NCBI GenBank assembly: GCA_002391625.1
Contig: DGFJ01000001.1
Span: forward strand, 22,575 to 66,736
Direction of reading: 5' to 3'
From: Ruminococcaceae bacterium UBA3903
GTDB lineage: Bacteria > Bacillota > Clostridia > Oscillospirales > Acutalibacteraceae
DNA length: 44,162 bases
Both the position numbers and the translations under genes were made by a program. The notes under the pieces are model-generated. The model had not been told where the DNA came from, ran no database searches, and worked only from the letters and a program-made list of their open reading frames with translations. Positions within the stretch are counted from its first letter, which is position 1. The number at the start of each line of letters is the position of its first letter. Shown piece after piece: positions 25,124 to 33,764 of the stretch.

Positions 25124-26149
25124 ATGAAAACCAGTGACTTCTATTATGATTTACCAAAAAAGCTGATAGCACAAACACCGTTAGAACCTCGTGATAGCTC
25201 AAGATTGTTAAAGCTAGACAGAAAAAACGGAGAAATAGAGCATAAGCATTTCTATGACATTATTGACTATCTTTGTGAGGGCGACTGTTTAATTATTAAT
25301 GATTCCAGAGTTTTGCCTGCTAGAATATACGGTTCAAAAAAGGAAACCGGAGCAAAGGTTGAATTTTTACTGCTGAAGCCTGTCAAAAACAATGTATGGG
25401 AGTGTCTGGCGGGACCAGGAAAAAAAGCCAGAGAAAATACAGAATTTTCCTTTGGCGATGGCATAATGACCTGTAAGGTGCTGGAGGTACTGGAAAACGG
25501 AAACAGAGTTGTTGAATTTTTCTGTCAGGATAATTTTTATGCTGCGTTAGATAAAATCGGTCAAATGCCCCTACCGCCATATATAACCGAAAAGCTTGAA
25601 AATCAAGAAAGATACCAAACAGTTTACAGCCGTGAGCTAGGCTCGGCAGCTGCGCCTACGGCTGGACTGCACTTTACACCTGAACTGTTAGATAAGATAC
25701 AGGCAAAGGGCATAAAAATAGGCAGGGTTACACTTCACGTTGGCTTAGGCACCTTTAGACCTGTTAAGGTTGACGATGTAACAAAGCACAGGATGCATTC
25801 TGAACATTATGAGGTACCACAGGAAACCGCCAAGCTTATTAAAGAAACCAAGGCATCTGGCGGCAGAATAATAGCCGTTGGTACAACCAGCTGTAGAACC
25901 TTAGAGGCCGTTGCCACAAAATACGGAGAGGTTATTCCATGTGATGGCTTTACAGAAATTTTTATTTATCCCGGCTACAGCTTCAAGGTGCTAGATGGTT
26001 TGATTACAAATTTTCACCTGCCTGAAAGCACACTGATTATGTTGGTGTCGGCTTTTTCTGGATATGATAATATTATGAATGCCTACAAGGTAGCGGTGGA
26101 TGAGGAATACAGGTTTTTCTCCTTTGGCGATGCTATGCTAATTATTTAA
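25124..26149 (+). CDS. queA: S-adenosylmethionine:tRNA ribosyltransferase-isomerase
   Basis: It transfers the ribosyl part of S-adenosylmethionine to preQ1 in tRNA, making epoxyqueuosine. The 341-residue protein starts MKTSDFYYDLPKKLIAQTPL and has the family segments DRKNGEIEHKHFYDIIDYL, SAAAPTAGLHFTPELLDKI and VTLHVGLGTFRPVKVDDV, then NFHLPESTLIMLVSAF near the end. AGGAAAGGA precedes the start. The tgt gene follows after 17 bases; together they cover two queuosine steps. Confidence 0.97.
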   Translation: MKTSDFYYDLPKKLIAQTPLEPRDSSRLLKLDRKNGEIEHKHFYDIIDYLCEGDCLIINDSRVLPARIYGSKKETGAKVEFLLLKPVKNNVWECLAGPGKKARENTEFSFGDGIMTCKVLEVLENGNRVVEFFCQDNFYAALDKIGQMPLPPYITEKLENQERYQTVYSRELGSAAAPTAGLHFTPELLDKIQAKGIKIGRVTLHVGLGTFRPVKVDDVTKHRMHSEHYEVPQETAKLIKETKASGGRIIAVGTTSCRTLEAVATKYGEVIPCDGFTEIFIYPGYSFKVLDGLITNFHLPESTLIMLVSAFSGYDNIMNAYKVAVDEEYRFFSFGDAMLII

Positions 26150-26166
26150 TTATAGGATGTGAATAA

Positions 26167-27297
26167 ATGTTTAAGGTTATAAAAAAAGATGGAAACGCCC
26201 GTCGTGGGGAGCTACAAACAGTACACGGTACGGTGCAAACTCCTCTGTTTATGAATGTTGCTACCTGCGGTGCAATAAAAGGTGCTGTATCAGCACTGGA
26301 TTTAAAAAATATACGTTGTCAGGTACAGCTATGCAACACATATCATCTGCATCTGCGTCCTGGTGATGAGGCAGTTAGAAAGCTGGGCGGGCTGCACAAA
26401 TTCACCAGATGGGATGGACCTATCCTAACCGACAGCGGTGGTTTTCAAGTGTTTTCATTAGCCAAGCTAAGAAACATAAAAGAAGAGGGTGTATATTTTT
26501 CCTCACATATAGATGGCCATAAAATATTTATGGGACCAGAGGAAAGTATGCAAATACAATCTAACCTAGGCTCAACCATAGCTATGGCTTTTGATGAATG
26601 TATGGAAAATCCTGCCACATATGACTATGCCCGTCACTCTGTTGACCGTACTACACGTTGGCTTGCACGTTGTAAAGCAGAAATGGCTAGATTAAACAGC
26701 CTGCCTGACACCTTAAACCCACATCAAATGCTTTTTGGAATTAATCAGGGTGCTACCTTTGACAATTTACGAATTGAGCATATGAAAACCATAAGGGAGC
26801 TAGACCTGCCAGGATACGCCGTTGGCGGTTTAGCGGTTGGAGAGCCAGCAGAGGTTATGTATCATATTTTAGACACTTTAAATCCATATATGCCACAGGA
26901 CAAGCCACGGTATTTAATGGGTGTTGGTACGCCTGCTAATATTTTAGAGGCTGTGTACCGTGGGATAGATATGTTTGACTGTGTTATGCCTAGCCGTAAC
27001 GCCCGTCATGGTCATGTGTTCACCTGGGAGGGCTGTAGAAATATGCTAAATGCCAAATATGCACTGGATGATAGACCTATCGATGAGCATTGTGATTGCC
27101 CTGTATGCCAAAACTTTTCTCGTGCATATTTAAGGCATCTTTTTAAAAGCGGAGAGATGCTAGCTATGCGTTTGGCTGTTATGCATAATATTTACTTTTA
27201 TAATACATTACTGATGAAAATTAGGGATTCACTGGACAATAACACCTTTGAAGAATTTTATCAAGAAAATAAAGAAATTTTAGGTGGACGAATATAA
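26167..27297 (+). CDS. tgt: Queuine/preQ1 tRNA-ribosyltransferase
   Basis: It exchanges guanine 34 of target tRNAs for preQ1. The 376-residue protein shows the catalytic Asp in LTDSGGFQVFS (about residue 90), the nucleophile Asp in DMFDCVMPSRNARHGH (about 265), and the zinc site CDCPVCQNFSRAYLRHLF (about 303-320). It follows queA closely, and a new promoter for yajC begins just after it. Nothing irregular. Confidence 0.97.
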   Translation: MFKVIKKDGNARRGELQTVHGTVQTPLFMNVATCGAIKGAVSALDLKNIRCQVQLCNTYHLHLRPGDEAVRKLGGLHKFTRWDGPILTDSGGFQVFSLAKLRNIKEEGVYFSSHIDGHKIFMGPEESMQIQSNLGSTIAMAFDECMENPATYDYARHSVDRTTRWLARCKAEMARLNSLPDTLNPHQMLFGINQGATFDNLRIEHMKTIRELDLPGYAVGGLAVGEPAEVMYHILDTLNPYMPQDKPRYLMGVGTPANILEAVYRGIDMFDCVMPSRNARHGHVFTWEGCRNMLNAKYALDDRPIDEHCDCPVCQNFSRAYLRHLFKSGEMLAMRLAVMHNIYFYNTLLMKIRDSLDNNTFEEFYQENKEILGGRI

Positions 27298-27311
27298 TTC
27301 ATCTTATTCTA

Positions 27312-27339
27312 TTGCAAGTAAAGCAAAATATGTTATAAT
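27312..27339 (+). promoter_or_regulatory. Promoter of yajC
   Basis: TTGCAA (27312-27317), a 16-base spacer and TATAAT (27334-27339) give yajC its own start, independent of queA-tgt. Confidence 0.6.
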
Positions 27340-27372
27340 GGATTGGTATCCCACAACGAAAGGAATTATAAA

Positions 27373-27798
27373 ATGAAAAAAATATTGACAACTCTAGGTT
27401 TAGGTATAGCAGCTGCTATGACATTAAGCTCGTGTGCATCTCTAACAGGCGGTACAGCTGATCAAGCCGGTGCTGACATGATGGGCGGTAATGGTAGTTG
27501 GATAATAATTGTAATTTACGTTGCCATCTTCGCTGGTATATACTTTCTGCTTATTAGACCAAACTCTAAAAAGAAAAAACAAGAGCAGAAAATGCGTGAC
27601 AGCATTCAAATTGGTGATGACATAACAACAATTGGTGGCATAATGGGCAAAATTGTCAGCGTCAAAGACGAAAGTGATTCTTTCGTTTTAGAAACAGGTG
27701 CAGACCGAGTTAGAATGCAGTTTAAAAAATGGGCTATTTCTACTGTAGATACAGAAAAAGAAACTATTTCTGTCAACGGTAAAAAAGAGAAAGAATAA
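27373..27798 (+). CDS. yajC: Preprotein translocase subunit YajC
   Basis: An accessory membrane subunit of the Sec translocon. The 141-residue protein has a membrane helix (WIIIVIYVAIFAGIYFLLI, residues 43-61) followed by RPNSKKKKQEQKMRDSIQIG and DDITTIGGIMGKIVSV, the YajC pattern. Unusually, the helix is preceded by about 40 residues that look like a lipoprotein signal (MKKILTTLGLGIAAAMTLSS then Cys21). I chose the ATG at 27373 with AAAGGA ahead. secD and secF, frequent partners, are not next to it. Confidence 0.9.
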   Translation: MKKILTTLGLGIAAAMTLSSCASLTGGTADQAGADMMGGNGSWIIIVIYVAIFAGIYFLLIRPNSKKKKQEQKMRDSIQIGDDITTIGGIMGKIVSVKDESDSFVLETGADRVRMQFKKWAISTVDTEKETISVNGKKEKE

Positions 27799-27838
27799 TC
27801 TAACAGCTAAAATCGAATAATTCAGCACTTTTATGAAT

Positions 27839-27880
27839 ACCTATGAATGAGAGATAATCGTTCATAGGTATTTTATTTTG
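27839..27880 (+). terminator. Terminator of yajC
   Basis: ACCTATGAATGA (27839-27850) pairs with TCGTTCATAGGT (27858-27869), one G-U, followed by ATTTTATTTTG. Confidence 0.85.
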
Positions 27881-27922
27881 AGAGGTGTTGAACAAAGCGT
27901 GATATACGATAATAAGGGTGGT

Positions 27923-28297
27923 ATGAAGATTTTTCGAGCAGTATTAATTGGTGCTACTGTTGGAATAGTTGTTTGTGCCATGTTGATTATGTTAATGACC
28001 ATAGTTGTTTTACAGTTAAAGTCAATACCTTTAGGGGCATTAAGCATAATAACACAGCTAATAGGTGTGTTAGGAGCGTTTGTAGGCAGTTATATTACTG
28101 TGCGTATTGCTAAACAAAATGGTATGGTTTTAGGAATTATCACAGGGTTATTGTTGTTTATTATAATAGTTTTGGTAGGTGTTACCACCACAGCAGAAAC
28201 CCTAACAGTTAATACACTTATTAAGGGTGTTGCTATGACCATTGCCGGCTGTATTGGTGGTATTATAGCCGTTAACAAAAAGCACCGTGTACATTAA
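27923..28297 (+). CDS. TIGR04086 family membrane protein
   Basis: A small membrane protein of about 124 residues with four hydrophobic helices (AVLIGATVGIVVCAMLIMLM, LGALSIITQLIGVLGAFVGS, MVLGIITGLLLFIIIVLVGV, GVAMTIAGCIGGIIAV), matching the TIGR04086 family found near yajC in Clostridia. Two starts are possible: the ATG at 27923 with AAGG five bases ahead, or a GTG at 27899 after GAGAGGTG. The region further upstream is the yajC terminator. Function unknown. Confidence 0.72.
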   Translation: MKIFRAVLIGATVGIVVCAMLIMLMTIVVLQLKSIPLGALSIITQLIGVLGAFVGSYITVRIAKQNGMVLGIITGLLLFIIIVLVGVTTTAETLTVNTLIKGVAMTIAGCIGGIIAVNKKHRVH

Positions 28298-28318
28298 ACT
28301 GTATGGTAAATATTTGCC

Positions 28319-28354
28319 AAAAGCCGACAACGAATAATCGCTGTCGGCTTTTTT
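28319..28354 (+). terminator. Terminator of the TIGR04086 gene
   Basis: AAAAGCCGACA (28319-28329) pairs perfectly with TGTCGGCTTTT (28342-28352), extending into a T run. Confidence 0.88.
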
Positions 28355-28446
28355 AAATTATACTAATTTATTATATGATAGAGAATTTTCGGATACAACT
28401 CCACAGACAGCCGAAAGCCGTCACCTTTCTAAAACGATAAATGCAG

Positions 28447-28472
28447 TATAAAAAAATCTGTCCATAGATTTT
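28447..28472 (-). terminator. Terminator of the amylase gene
   Basis: On the minus strand AAAATCT pairs with AGATTTT around a six-base loop, followed by TTTT. It is short and A/T-rich but correctly placed about 35 bases after the amylase stop codon. Confidence 0.6.
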
Positions 28473-28506
28473 CTGTCATTTTAATAAAGTTTTTAAATTA
28501 TTGGTT

Positions 28507-29979
28507 TTAATTATAGAGAATAATAATCTGTTTAGCACCAATCCTGCCAGACAATTTTTCATCAGCAACCGTAAACTCCCTGCCTGTTACCTTGTCCTTA
28601 TATGTACCATCTGATAACGTAGTTTCCACATCTGTTAAAGCTGTTTCCTGTGTGCTGGCACTAACAATAACAGCGCCCTTGTCCTCACGCTCTATCATCA
28701 TAATTTCGGAGTTATCCATTGGATTTAAAATATTATCCTTTAACCCAATCATAGCTGTCCTAAAAGCGTTCAAAGCAGCTACATCCTTATCCTTAAATCC
28801 GTCGCTGCCTACTGCACCTATTTCGTTATTACCCCATTGGTCAGTTGTTGAGCTGCCATTAGGTCTGCTAAAAAACAACGGTGTACCACCGCTGCGTGCT
28901 GTAATGATAGCCCAGCCTAGTTTAATAGTTGCTTCATCTGCTGATGCCCATGAACCATCATTACAGTAGTTATCGTGTGATTCTACCCATGTTACAAGCT
29001 TAGACGGGTCTACACCGTTAACACGATAATCTCTTAGTGAGCCTACCGATAGGTCACCATTTGTAACGGCTGCTAAAATGCTGTCACCATATTTTGATGA
29101 TGTAACATTAACTTTAGATGTGTAGGCAGTTAATTTATCTGCACCACCCTGCAGTATCTCTCCATACTGGAATTTTGCACCGTTTTGTGTGATAACATCC
29201 CAATAGCTGCTGGCGTATTCCGCATCGTCAGTATCCAGCTCAATGTGCTTGGCACCGTCATATCTAAAGCCGTCTGCACCATCAGCTACACATTGCTTTA
29301 GGTAATTTAAAATATAGCTCTGTATATCAGTATTTTGTGTATTTAGGTCAACCAAGCCAAGCAAATTGCCCTGTGTTACTTCTTTTCTATCAGTATAATC
29401 CTTTACATCCCCAAGGCTGTGAAATGGATTATCCATATTTTTTACGTTGTTGCTAATAGCTGAACGGTCACTGGACATATGGTTTACAACGGCATCTACA
29501 ATTACCTTAACACCATTTTTATGTGCCTCGTCGCACATTGCCTTGAATTCTTCCTCTGTTCCCAGCTGATAGTTGCCAATAACATAATCTGTAGGCTGAT
29601 AGTGATAATACCATTTGCCGTTGTTGGTACTGTCATCCTTATCCTGTAGCTGCATACCACCGTTTTCCCCCACCTTGCATTGGTTTATAGGTGACGTTTG
29701 TATGGCGGAAAAACCAGCCTGTGCAATATCCTTCATGTTTTCTTTAATAGTATTAAATGACCAACACCAGGTTTGTAATATAGTTCCATCATCAATGTTA
29801 TCTGCCAAGCCCTGTTCATTTGTCTTGTTCTCAGTTTTAACTGTTTCGTAGGGAACGGCAACGGTTGTTGTCTGCTCGGTAGGTGTTGTCGCACTTTCAC
29901 TGATAGGTGAGCCACTGCACGCTGTAACAGTAAGAGCCATTATTATTGCTAATGTCAGTGCTGATATTTTTTTTAACAT
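28507..29979 (-). CDS. Alpha-amylase (GH13) lipoprotein
   Basis: A surface-anchored starch-degrading enzyme, 490 residues. The N-terminal signal ends in a lipobox VTACSG (Cys21), followed by a Thr-rich linker. The GH13 barrel shows VIVDAVVNHM (about 159-168), the nucleophile Asp241 in DGFRYDGAKH, the acid/base Glu274 in QYGEILQ, and Asp336 in WVESHDNY. A short beta domain closes the protein. All three catalytic carboxylates are present. It stands alone with its own terminator; 29980-30340 upstream is AT-rich with no gene that I can see. Confidence 0.93.
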   Translation of the reverse strand: MLKKISALTLAIIMALTVTACSGSPISESATTPTEQTTTVAVPYETVKTENKTNEQGLADNIDDGTILQTWCWSFNTIKENMKDIAQAGFSAIQTSPINQCKVGENGGMQLQDKDDSTNNGKWYYHYQPTDYVIGNYQLGTEEEFKAMCDEAHKNGVKVIVDAVVNHMSSDRSAISNNVKNMDNPFHSLGDVKDYTDRKEVTQGNLLGLVDLNTQNTDIQSYILNYLKQCVADGADGFRYDGAKHIELDTDDAEYASSYWDVITQNGAKFQYGEILQGGADKLTAYTSKVNVTSSKYGDSILAAVTNGDLSVGSLRDYRVNGVDPSKLVTWVESHDNYCNDGSWASADEATIKLGWAIITARSGGTPLFFSRPNGSSTTDQWGNNEIGAVGSDGFKDKDVAALNAFRTAMIGLKDNILNPMDNSEIMMIEREDKGAVIVSASTQETALTDVETTLSDGTYKDKVTGREFTVADEKLSGRIGAKQIIILYN

Positions 29980-30340
29980 TTTGTCAACCCTTTCGCAATT
30001 TAAGATTTTATTCTACTTATCTGTAACCAAGATTAAATTTACCACTCCCATATCAATACAGCCTTAATTCAATATGGACTTCCATTGTTTATAATTAAAT
30101 ATTTAATGTATAATAAATACCTCATATGCTATTTCCTATTAAATTTTTATTAGTGCTTGTTTATTTGTTTTATACTGCCTGTAAATTCAATAATAATACA
30201 AAACAAATACACTTCCGAGAAAATATCTTGGCAACGCAACTTCAGAAGAACTCTTTAAAGGACAGCTTCACATAATTTATTCATTGGAAAACTCTTATGA
30301 TTAATTTATTTTTGTGAAGTGTTCAATTTGTTATCGCAAT

Positions 30341-31051
30341 TTATATTTGTTTATTTTCAAGTATTTTTAACGAATTTTCGAAGCACTTATTTACAAATTC
30401 AGCACCAGCTTTTTTAACAGCTATATTATATCCTGTGATATAATCTGAACCCTTAACAAATGAATGTGTATCAGTGCCAATAACATGAATAAGCTTATTT
30501 TGGGCTAAAGCTAACAGCTTCCTCCTTACAAAAAAGTCGCAAAAGCTATTGACGTTAACCTGCACAATACAGCCCATACGAACCAATGCATTAATGTTAT
30601 CCACGCCTTTCATCAAAAAGCTATATCGTTCAACATGAGCAAGAACAGGCATTACTGAATAATCCTCAATAAGCCTGTTCAGTAACCCTATTGTATTTTC
30701 ATTAAATTCACTGTCATAGGGCAGCTCCGTAAGCATATATCTAGATTTATTGTAACATAATGGAAACAAATTTTCATTGTTAAATAATTCCTCGGTTAAA
30801 TAGACCTCGCTGCCTAAATACAGCTTGATATTGCCATCATATGATAACATTAATTGTTTATACGCCGCATTACGCCTAGCCAAAAAATGATTTAAATCAT
30901 CTCTATGAGAATAATAATGTGATGTTAATGCTAAATGAGTAACACCCTGCGATTCTAAATTATCTAAAAGCATAACAGAAATATCATCTGCATCTGCACC
31001 ATCATCCATCTGTGGCAATATATGAGTGTGCATATCCACCTTTATGTTCAT
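30341..31051 (-). CDS. CpsB/CapC/YwqE-type tyrosine-protein phosphatase (PHP domain)
   Basis: A metal-dependent phosphatase of the PHP family that in Firmicutes dephosphorylates tyrosine kinases of capsule synthesis. The 236-residue protein shows the metal-binding start KVDMHTHILPQMDDGADADD, LALTSHYYSHRDDL (about 37-50), GSEVYLTEEL (about 80), PVLAHVERYSF (about 134-144) and VIGTDTHSF near 190. It starts one base after leuB, so it is translated from the same message. No tyrosine kinase or capsule gene is in the window, making the target uncertain. Confidence 0.85.
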   Translation of the reverse strand: MNIKVDMHTHILPQMDDGADADDISVMLLDNLESQGVTHLALTSHYYSHRDDLNHFLARRNAAYKQLMLSYDGNIKLYLGSEVYLTEELFNNENLFPLCYNKSRYMLTELPYDSEFNENTIGLLNRLIEDYSVMPVLAHVERYSFLMKGVDNINALVRMGCIVQVNVNSFCDFFVRRKLLALAQNKLIHVIGTDTHSFVKGSDYITGYNIAVKKAGAEFVNKCFENSLKILENKQI

Positions 31052-31052
31052 T

Positions 31053-32123
31053 TTAGATTAAGTCAGCTACTAGGTCACCCATCTCTGTGCAAGTAACCTT
31101 AGCTTTTCCAGCTTCATAAATATCAGGTGTTCTATGTGTTTCTAGTATTTTAGTTACAGCATTTTCTATTGCCAGTGCAGCTTTTGGCTGATCCAGTGAA
31201 TATTTCAGCATCATTGATACCGACAAAATGGTAGCTAACGGGTTGGAAATATTTTGACCAGCTATGTCAGGTGCTGAGCCATGTATTGGCTCGTACAAGC
31301 CACTTTTGCCCTCACTTAAGCTAGCAGAAGCCAGCATGCCAATAGAACCACTAATCATTGAAGCCTCATCAGATAGAATATCCCCGAAAATATTAGATGT
31401 TACGATAACGTCAAACTGTTTTGGGTTTCTGACAAGCTGCATAGCACAGTTGTCAACATACATATGATTTAACTCAACCTGTGGATATTCTTTAGAAATC
31501 TCTATAACAGTTTTTCTCCATAAACGTGAGGAGTCCAGTACATTGGCCTTATCAACGCTTGTAAGTTTTTTGTTTCTTTTCATAGCCATATCAAAGGCTA
31601 CTCTGGCTATACGTTCTATTTCCTTAACAGTGTACATTTCCGTATCATATGCACCCTGTACGCCGTCCTGCTCATATGTACCACGCTTACCAAAATAGAT
31701 ACCACCTGTCAGCTCACGAACAACCATAATATCCAACGCGTCGCCTATAATGGAATCCTTTAGAGGTGACGCACTTTTTAATGGCTGAAAAATAACAGCA
31801 GGACGCAGGTTGGCAAACAAACCCAAGGCACCTCTGATTTTTAGCAGACCTGCCTCTGGTCTATTACTGCCTGGCTGGTCATCCCATTTTGGACCACCTA
31901 CGGCACCTAACAAGACGCTGTCAGCAGCTTTACATTTATCAATAGTAGCCTGTGGCAGTGGCTCGCCATAATTGTCAATAGCTACGCCGCCTAAATCAGC
32001 ATAGTCATAGTCAACCGTAAAATCAAACCTTGCGGCTGTTTTATCTAGAACCTTAATAGCCTGTTCTACGATTTCTGGACCAATACCGTCACCCTTTAGA
32101 ACTGCAATTTTATAGTTTTTCAT
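31053..32123 (-). CDS. leuB: 3-isopropylmalate dehydrogenase
   Basis: It oxidises and decarboxylates 3-isopropylmalate in leucine synthesis. The 356-residue protein shows AVLKGDGIGPEIVEQAIKVL, the VLLGAVGGPKWDDQPGSNRP segment, the substrate-binding VRELTGGIYFGKRG, and a C-terminal YEPIHGSAPDIAGQNISNPL. This favours LeuB over isocitrate or tartrate dehydrogenase. leuA, leuC and leuD are not next to it, which is unusual; they may end or begin elsewhere on the chromosome. Confidence 0.95.
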   Translation of the reverse strand: MKNYKIAVLKGDGIGPEIVEQAIKVLDKTAARFDFTVDYDYADLGGVAIDNYGEPLPQATIDKCKAADSVLLGAVGGPKWDDQPGSNRPEAGLLKIRGALGLFANLRPAVIFQPLKSASPLKDSIIGDALDIMVVRELTGGIYFGKRGTYEQDGVQGAYDTEMYTVKEIERIARVAFDMAMKRNKKLTSVDKANVLDSSRLWRKTVIEISKEYPQVELNHMYVDNCAMQLVRNPKQFDVIVTSNIFGDILSDEASMISGSIGMLASASLSEGKSGLYEPIHGSAPDIAGQNISNPLATILSVSMMLKYSLDQPKAALAIENAVTKILETHRTPDIYEAGKAKVTCTEMGDLVADLI

Positions 32124-32224
32124 AAGCTTTTCCTCCGATAATAATAATAATAAATTTATTATTGCACAGTTAACCTCTGATAAATGTAAACTATGCTACA
32201 ATTTGTAAAAATTAATATTAAAAA

Positions 32225-32854
32225 TTATTCTTCCTCCTCCTGTGGTATAGGAATGCACTGGTACACCTCTGCCACCTTATCACGCATCCATAGACTGGGT
32301 GTAATACGCAGTGAGTAACCAAACCCATTGTCCATTTGCCATTGGTACGACGGTGCCTGTGGCAGTCCATATACAGACAGCAATGTCATAATAACGCCAC
32401 CATGAGTAACAACCACAGCCGTTGTTTCCCCAGAGTTTACCAAATCAGACACGATTTTTTCAAATGTAAGACATATTCTGCGTGTGAAAGCTGCACCACA
32501 TTCACCATTAGGTGGTGCAATATCCTTTGAATTTGCTAACCATTGTGAAAACAGCTGGTCACCTGCCAGCTGTGTGGCGGTTTTACCCTCCCAATCGCCA
32601 AAGGAACATTCTGTCAGCCCCGAAAGTATTTGCGGCTTCAATGCGGGATAAATAATATTACAGGTTTGCACACAACGCAGCAACGGGCTAGAGTATAGAA
32701 ACGGTGTACCGGGATAATCCCAAGTTTCTGATAATTTTGTAAGCTTTTCCATACCATTGGAGCTTAGTGGTACATCTGTGCTGCCTATATATGCACCCTT
32801 TGTGTTTTCAGCTGTCATTCCATGTCTAATTAAATGTATTTGGTAAGATTTCAT
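32225..32854 (-). CDS. Histidine phosphatase family protein (phosphoglycerate mutase-like)
   Basis: A 209-residue phosphatase whose catalytic His is in IHLIRHGMTAENTKGAYIGS near the start, with LYSSPLLRCVQTCNII, ECSFGDWEGKTATQL and the second His in AVVVTHGGVIMTLL. The GDWEGKT segment and length are like those of alpha-ribazole phosphatase (CobC) and broad-specificity phosphatases; the substrate cannot be assigned. I chose the ATG at 32854, with GGAGG eight bases ahead. It is divergent from the XRE regulator. Confidence 0.85.
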   Translation of the reverse strand: MKSYQIHLIRHGMTAENTKGAYIGSTDVPLSSNGMEKLTKLSETWDYPGTPFLYSSPLLRCVQTCNIIYPALKPQILSGLTECSFGDWEGKTATQLAGDQLFSQWLANSKDIAPPNGECGAAFTRRICLTFEKIVSDLVNSGETTAVVVTHGGVIMTLLSVYGLPQAPSYQWQMDNGFGYSLRITPSLWMRDKVAEVYQCIPIPQEEEE

Positions 32855-32998
32855 AAACAATGCCTCCAAAAAACTTTTGTTTTAACTATTATTATACTTT
32901 ACAAAAATTAAGATATAATATATACTATATGTATATTGTTGTAATAATTCTGTAATTTTTGCGACAAATTTTATATTTAGCACTATCTGGGGGATACA

Positions 32999-33685
32999 AT
33001 GAACAAGGATTTTTCAAGGATTATCACACTGCTTAGGAAAGAAAAACGGCTTAGCCAAAAACAGGTGGCGGCTGATTTAGAAATATCCCAAGCCTTACTG
33101 TCACACTATGAAAAAGGGATAAGGGAATGTGGATTAGATTTTGTAGTAAAAACTGCTGATTATTATCAGGTGTCATGTGATTACCTGTTAGGCAGAACAC
33201 CACAGCGAAACGGAGCTACTTTAAAAATTGAAGACATACCAGAGTCATTACATAACAACAGTCAATACAGCAACGGAAACATCCTAATTTCCAATTTAAA
33301 CAAAAAGCTGATTATCAACACCACTACTATTTTGTTTGAGCTGTTAGACAGTATTAACAACAAGGGATTAACCGCCAATATTTCAAACTACTTGATGGTA
33401 TCCGCATATAAAATGTTCAGAATAATATATTCTGCCAATCAAAGCAATCCAGACGGAATGTTCGCAATTAATCCACAGCTGTACTCTGGTTTTTTATCTG
33501 CACAGCAATCTATTTGTGAAGCTTCTGCTTTAGCCTTATCAAAAGGAAATCCTGTGGATAGGTACGATGGTATATCCGTGGATTCTGCCCCACAGCTGTC
33601 ACCAGAAAAAATTGCAGAGCTGTTCCCTATCCACGCTTCATCCCTATTAAACCTAATACAGGCAACGGAAATCCTAATTAAATGA
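32999..33685 (+). CDS. XRE family transcriptional regulator
   Basis: A 228-residue cytoplasmic DNA-binding protein. Residues 5-65 form a Cro/cI helix-turn-helix: IITLLRKEKRLSQKQVAADL, EISQALLSHYEKGIRECGLD, then the usual DYYQVSCDYLLGR. The remaining 150 residues are an alpha-helical region without a domain known to me. GGGGG precedes the ATG. Being divergent from the histidine phosphatase gene, it may control it or itself; a strong palindromic terminator follows. Confidence 0.85.
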   Translation: MNKDFSRIITLLRKEKRLSQKQVAADLEISQALLSHYEKGIRECGLDFVVKTADYYQVSCDYLLGRTPQRNGATLKIEDIPESLHNNSQYSNGNILISNLNKKLIINTTTILFELLDSINNKGLTANISNYLMVSAYKMFRIIYSANQSNPDGMFAINPQLYSGFLSAQQSICEASALALSKGNPVDRYDGISVDSAPQLSPEKIAELFPIHASSLLNLIQATEILIK

Positions 33686-33709
33686 TTGTAAACGTTATAT
33701 AACCTTGAA

Positions 33710-33745
33710 CGGGCGGCAAATAATTTGCCGCCCGATTTGTTTAGT
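33710..33745. terminator. Strong terminator between the XRE and PASTA genes
   Basis: CGGGCGGCAAA (33710-33720) pairs perfectly with TTTGCCGCCCG (33724-33734) around TAA, followed on the plus strand by ATTTGTTT. It lies between converging genes and may serve both. Confidence 0.75.
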
Positions 33746-33764
33746 ATAAAATAAATTATATATA

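Noticed and set aside
28018..28280. Minus-strand open frames opposite the TIGR04086 gene
   Set aside because: Low-complexity shadows of a hydrophobic coding sequence, without ribosome binding sites.
30266..30325. Inverted repeat CTTCACA/TGTGAAG in the gap beyond the PHP phosphatase gene
   Set aside because: Only seven paired bases with a long A/T loop and no U tract; chance pairing is likely.
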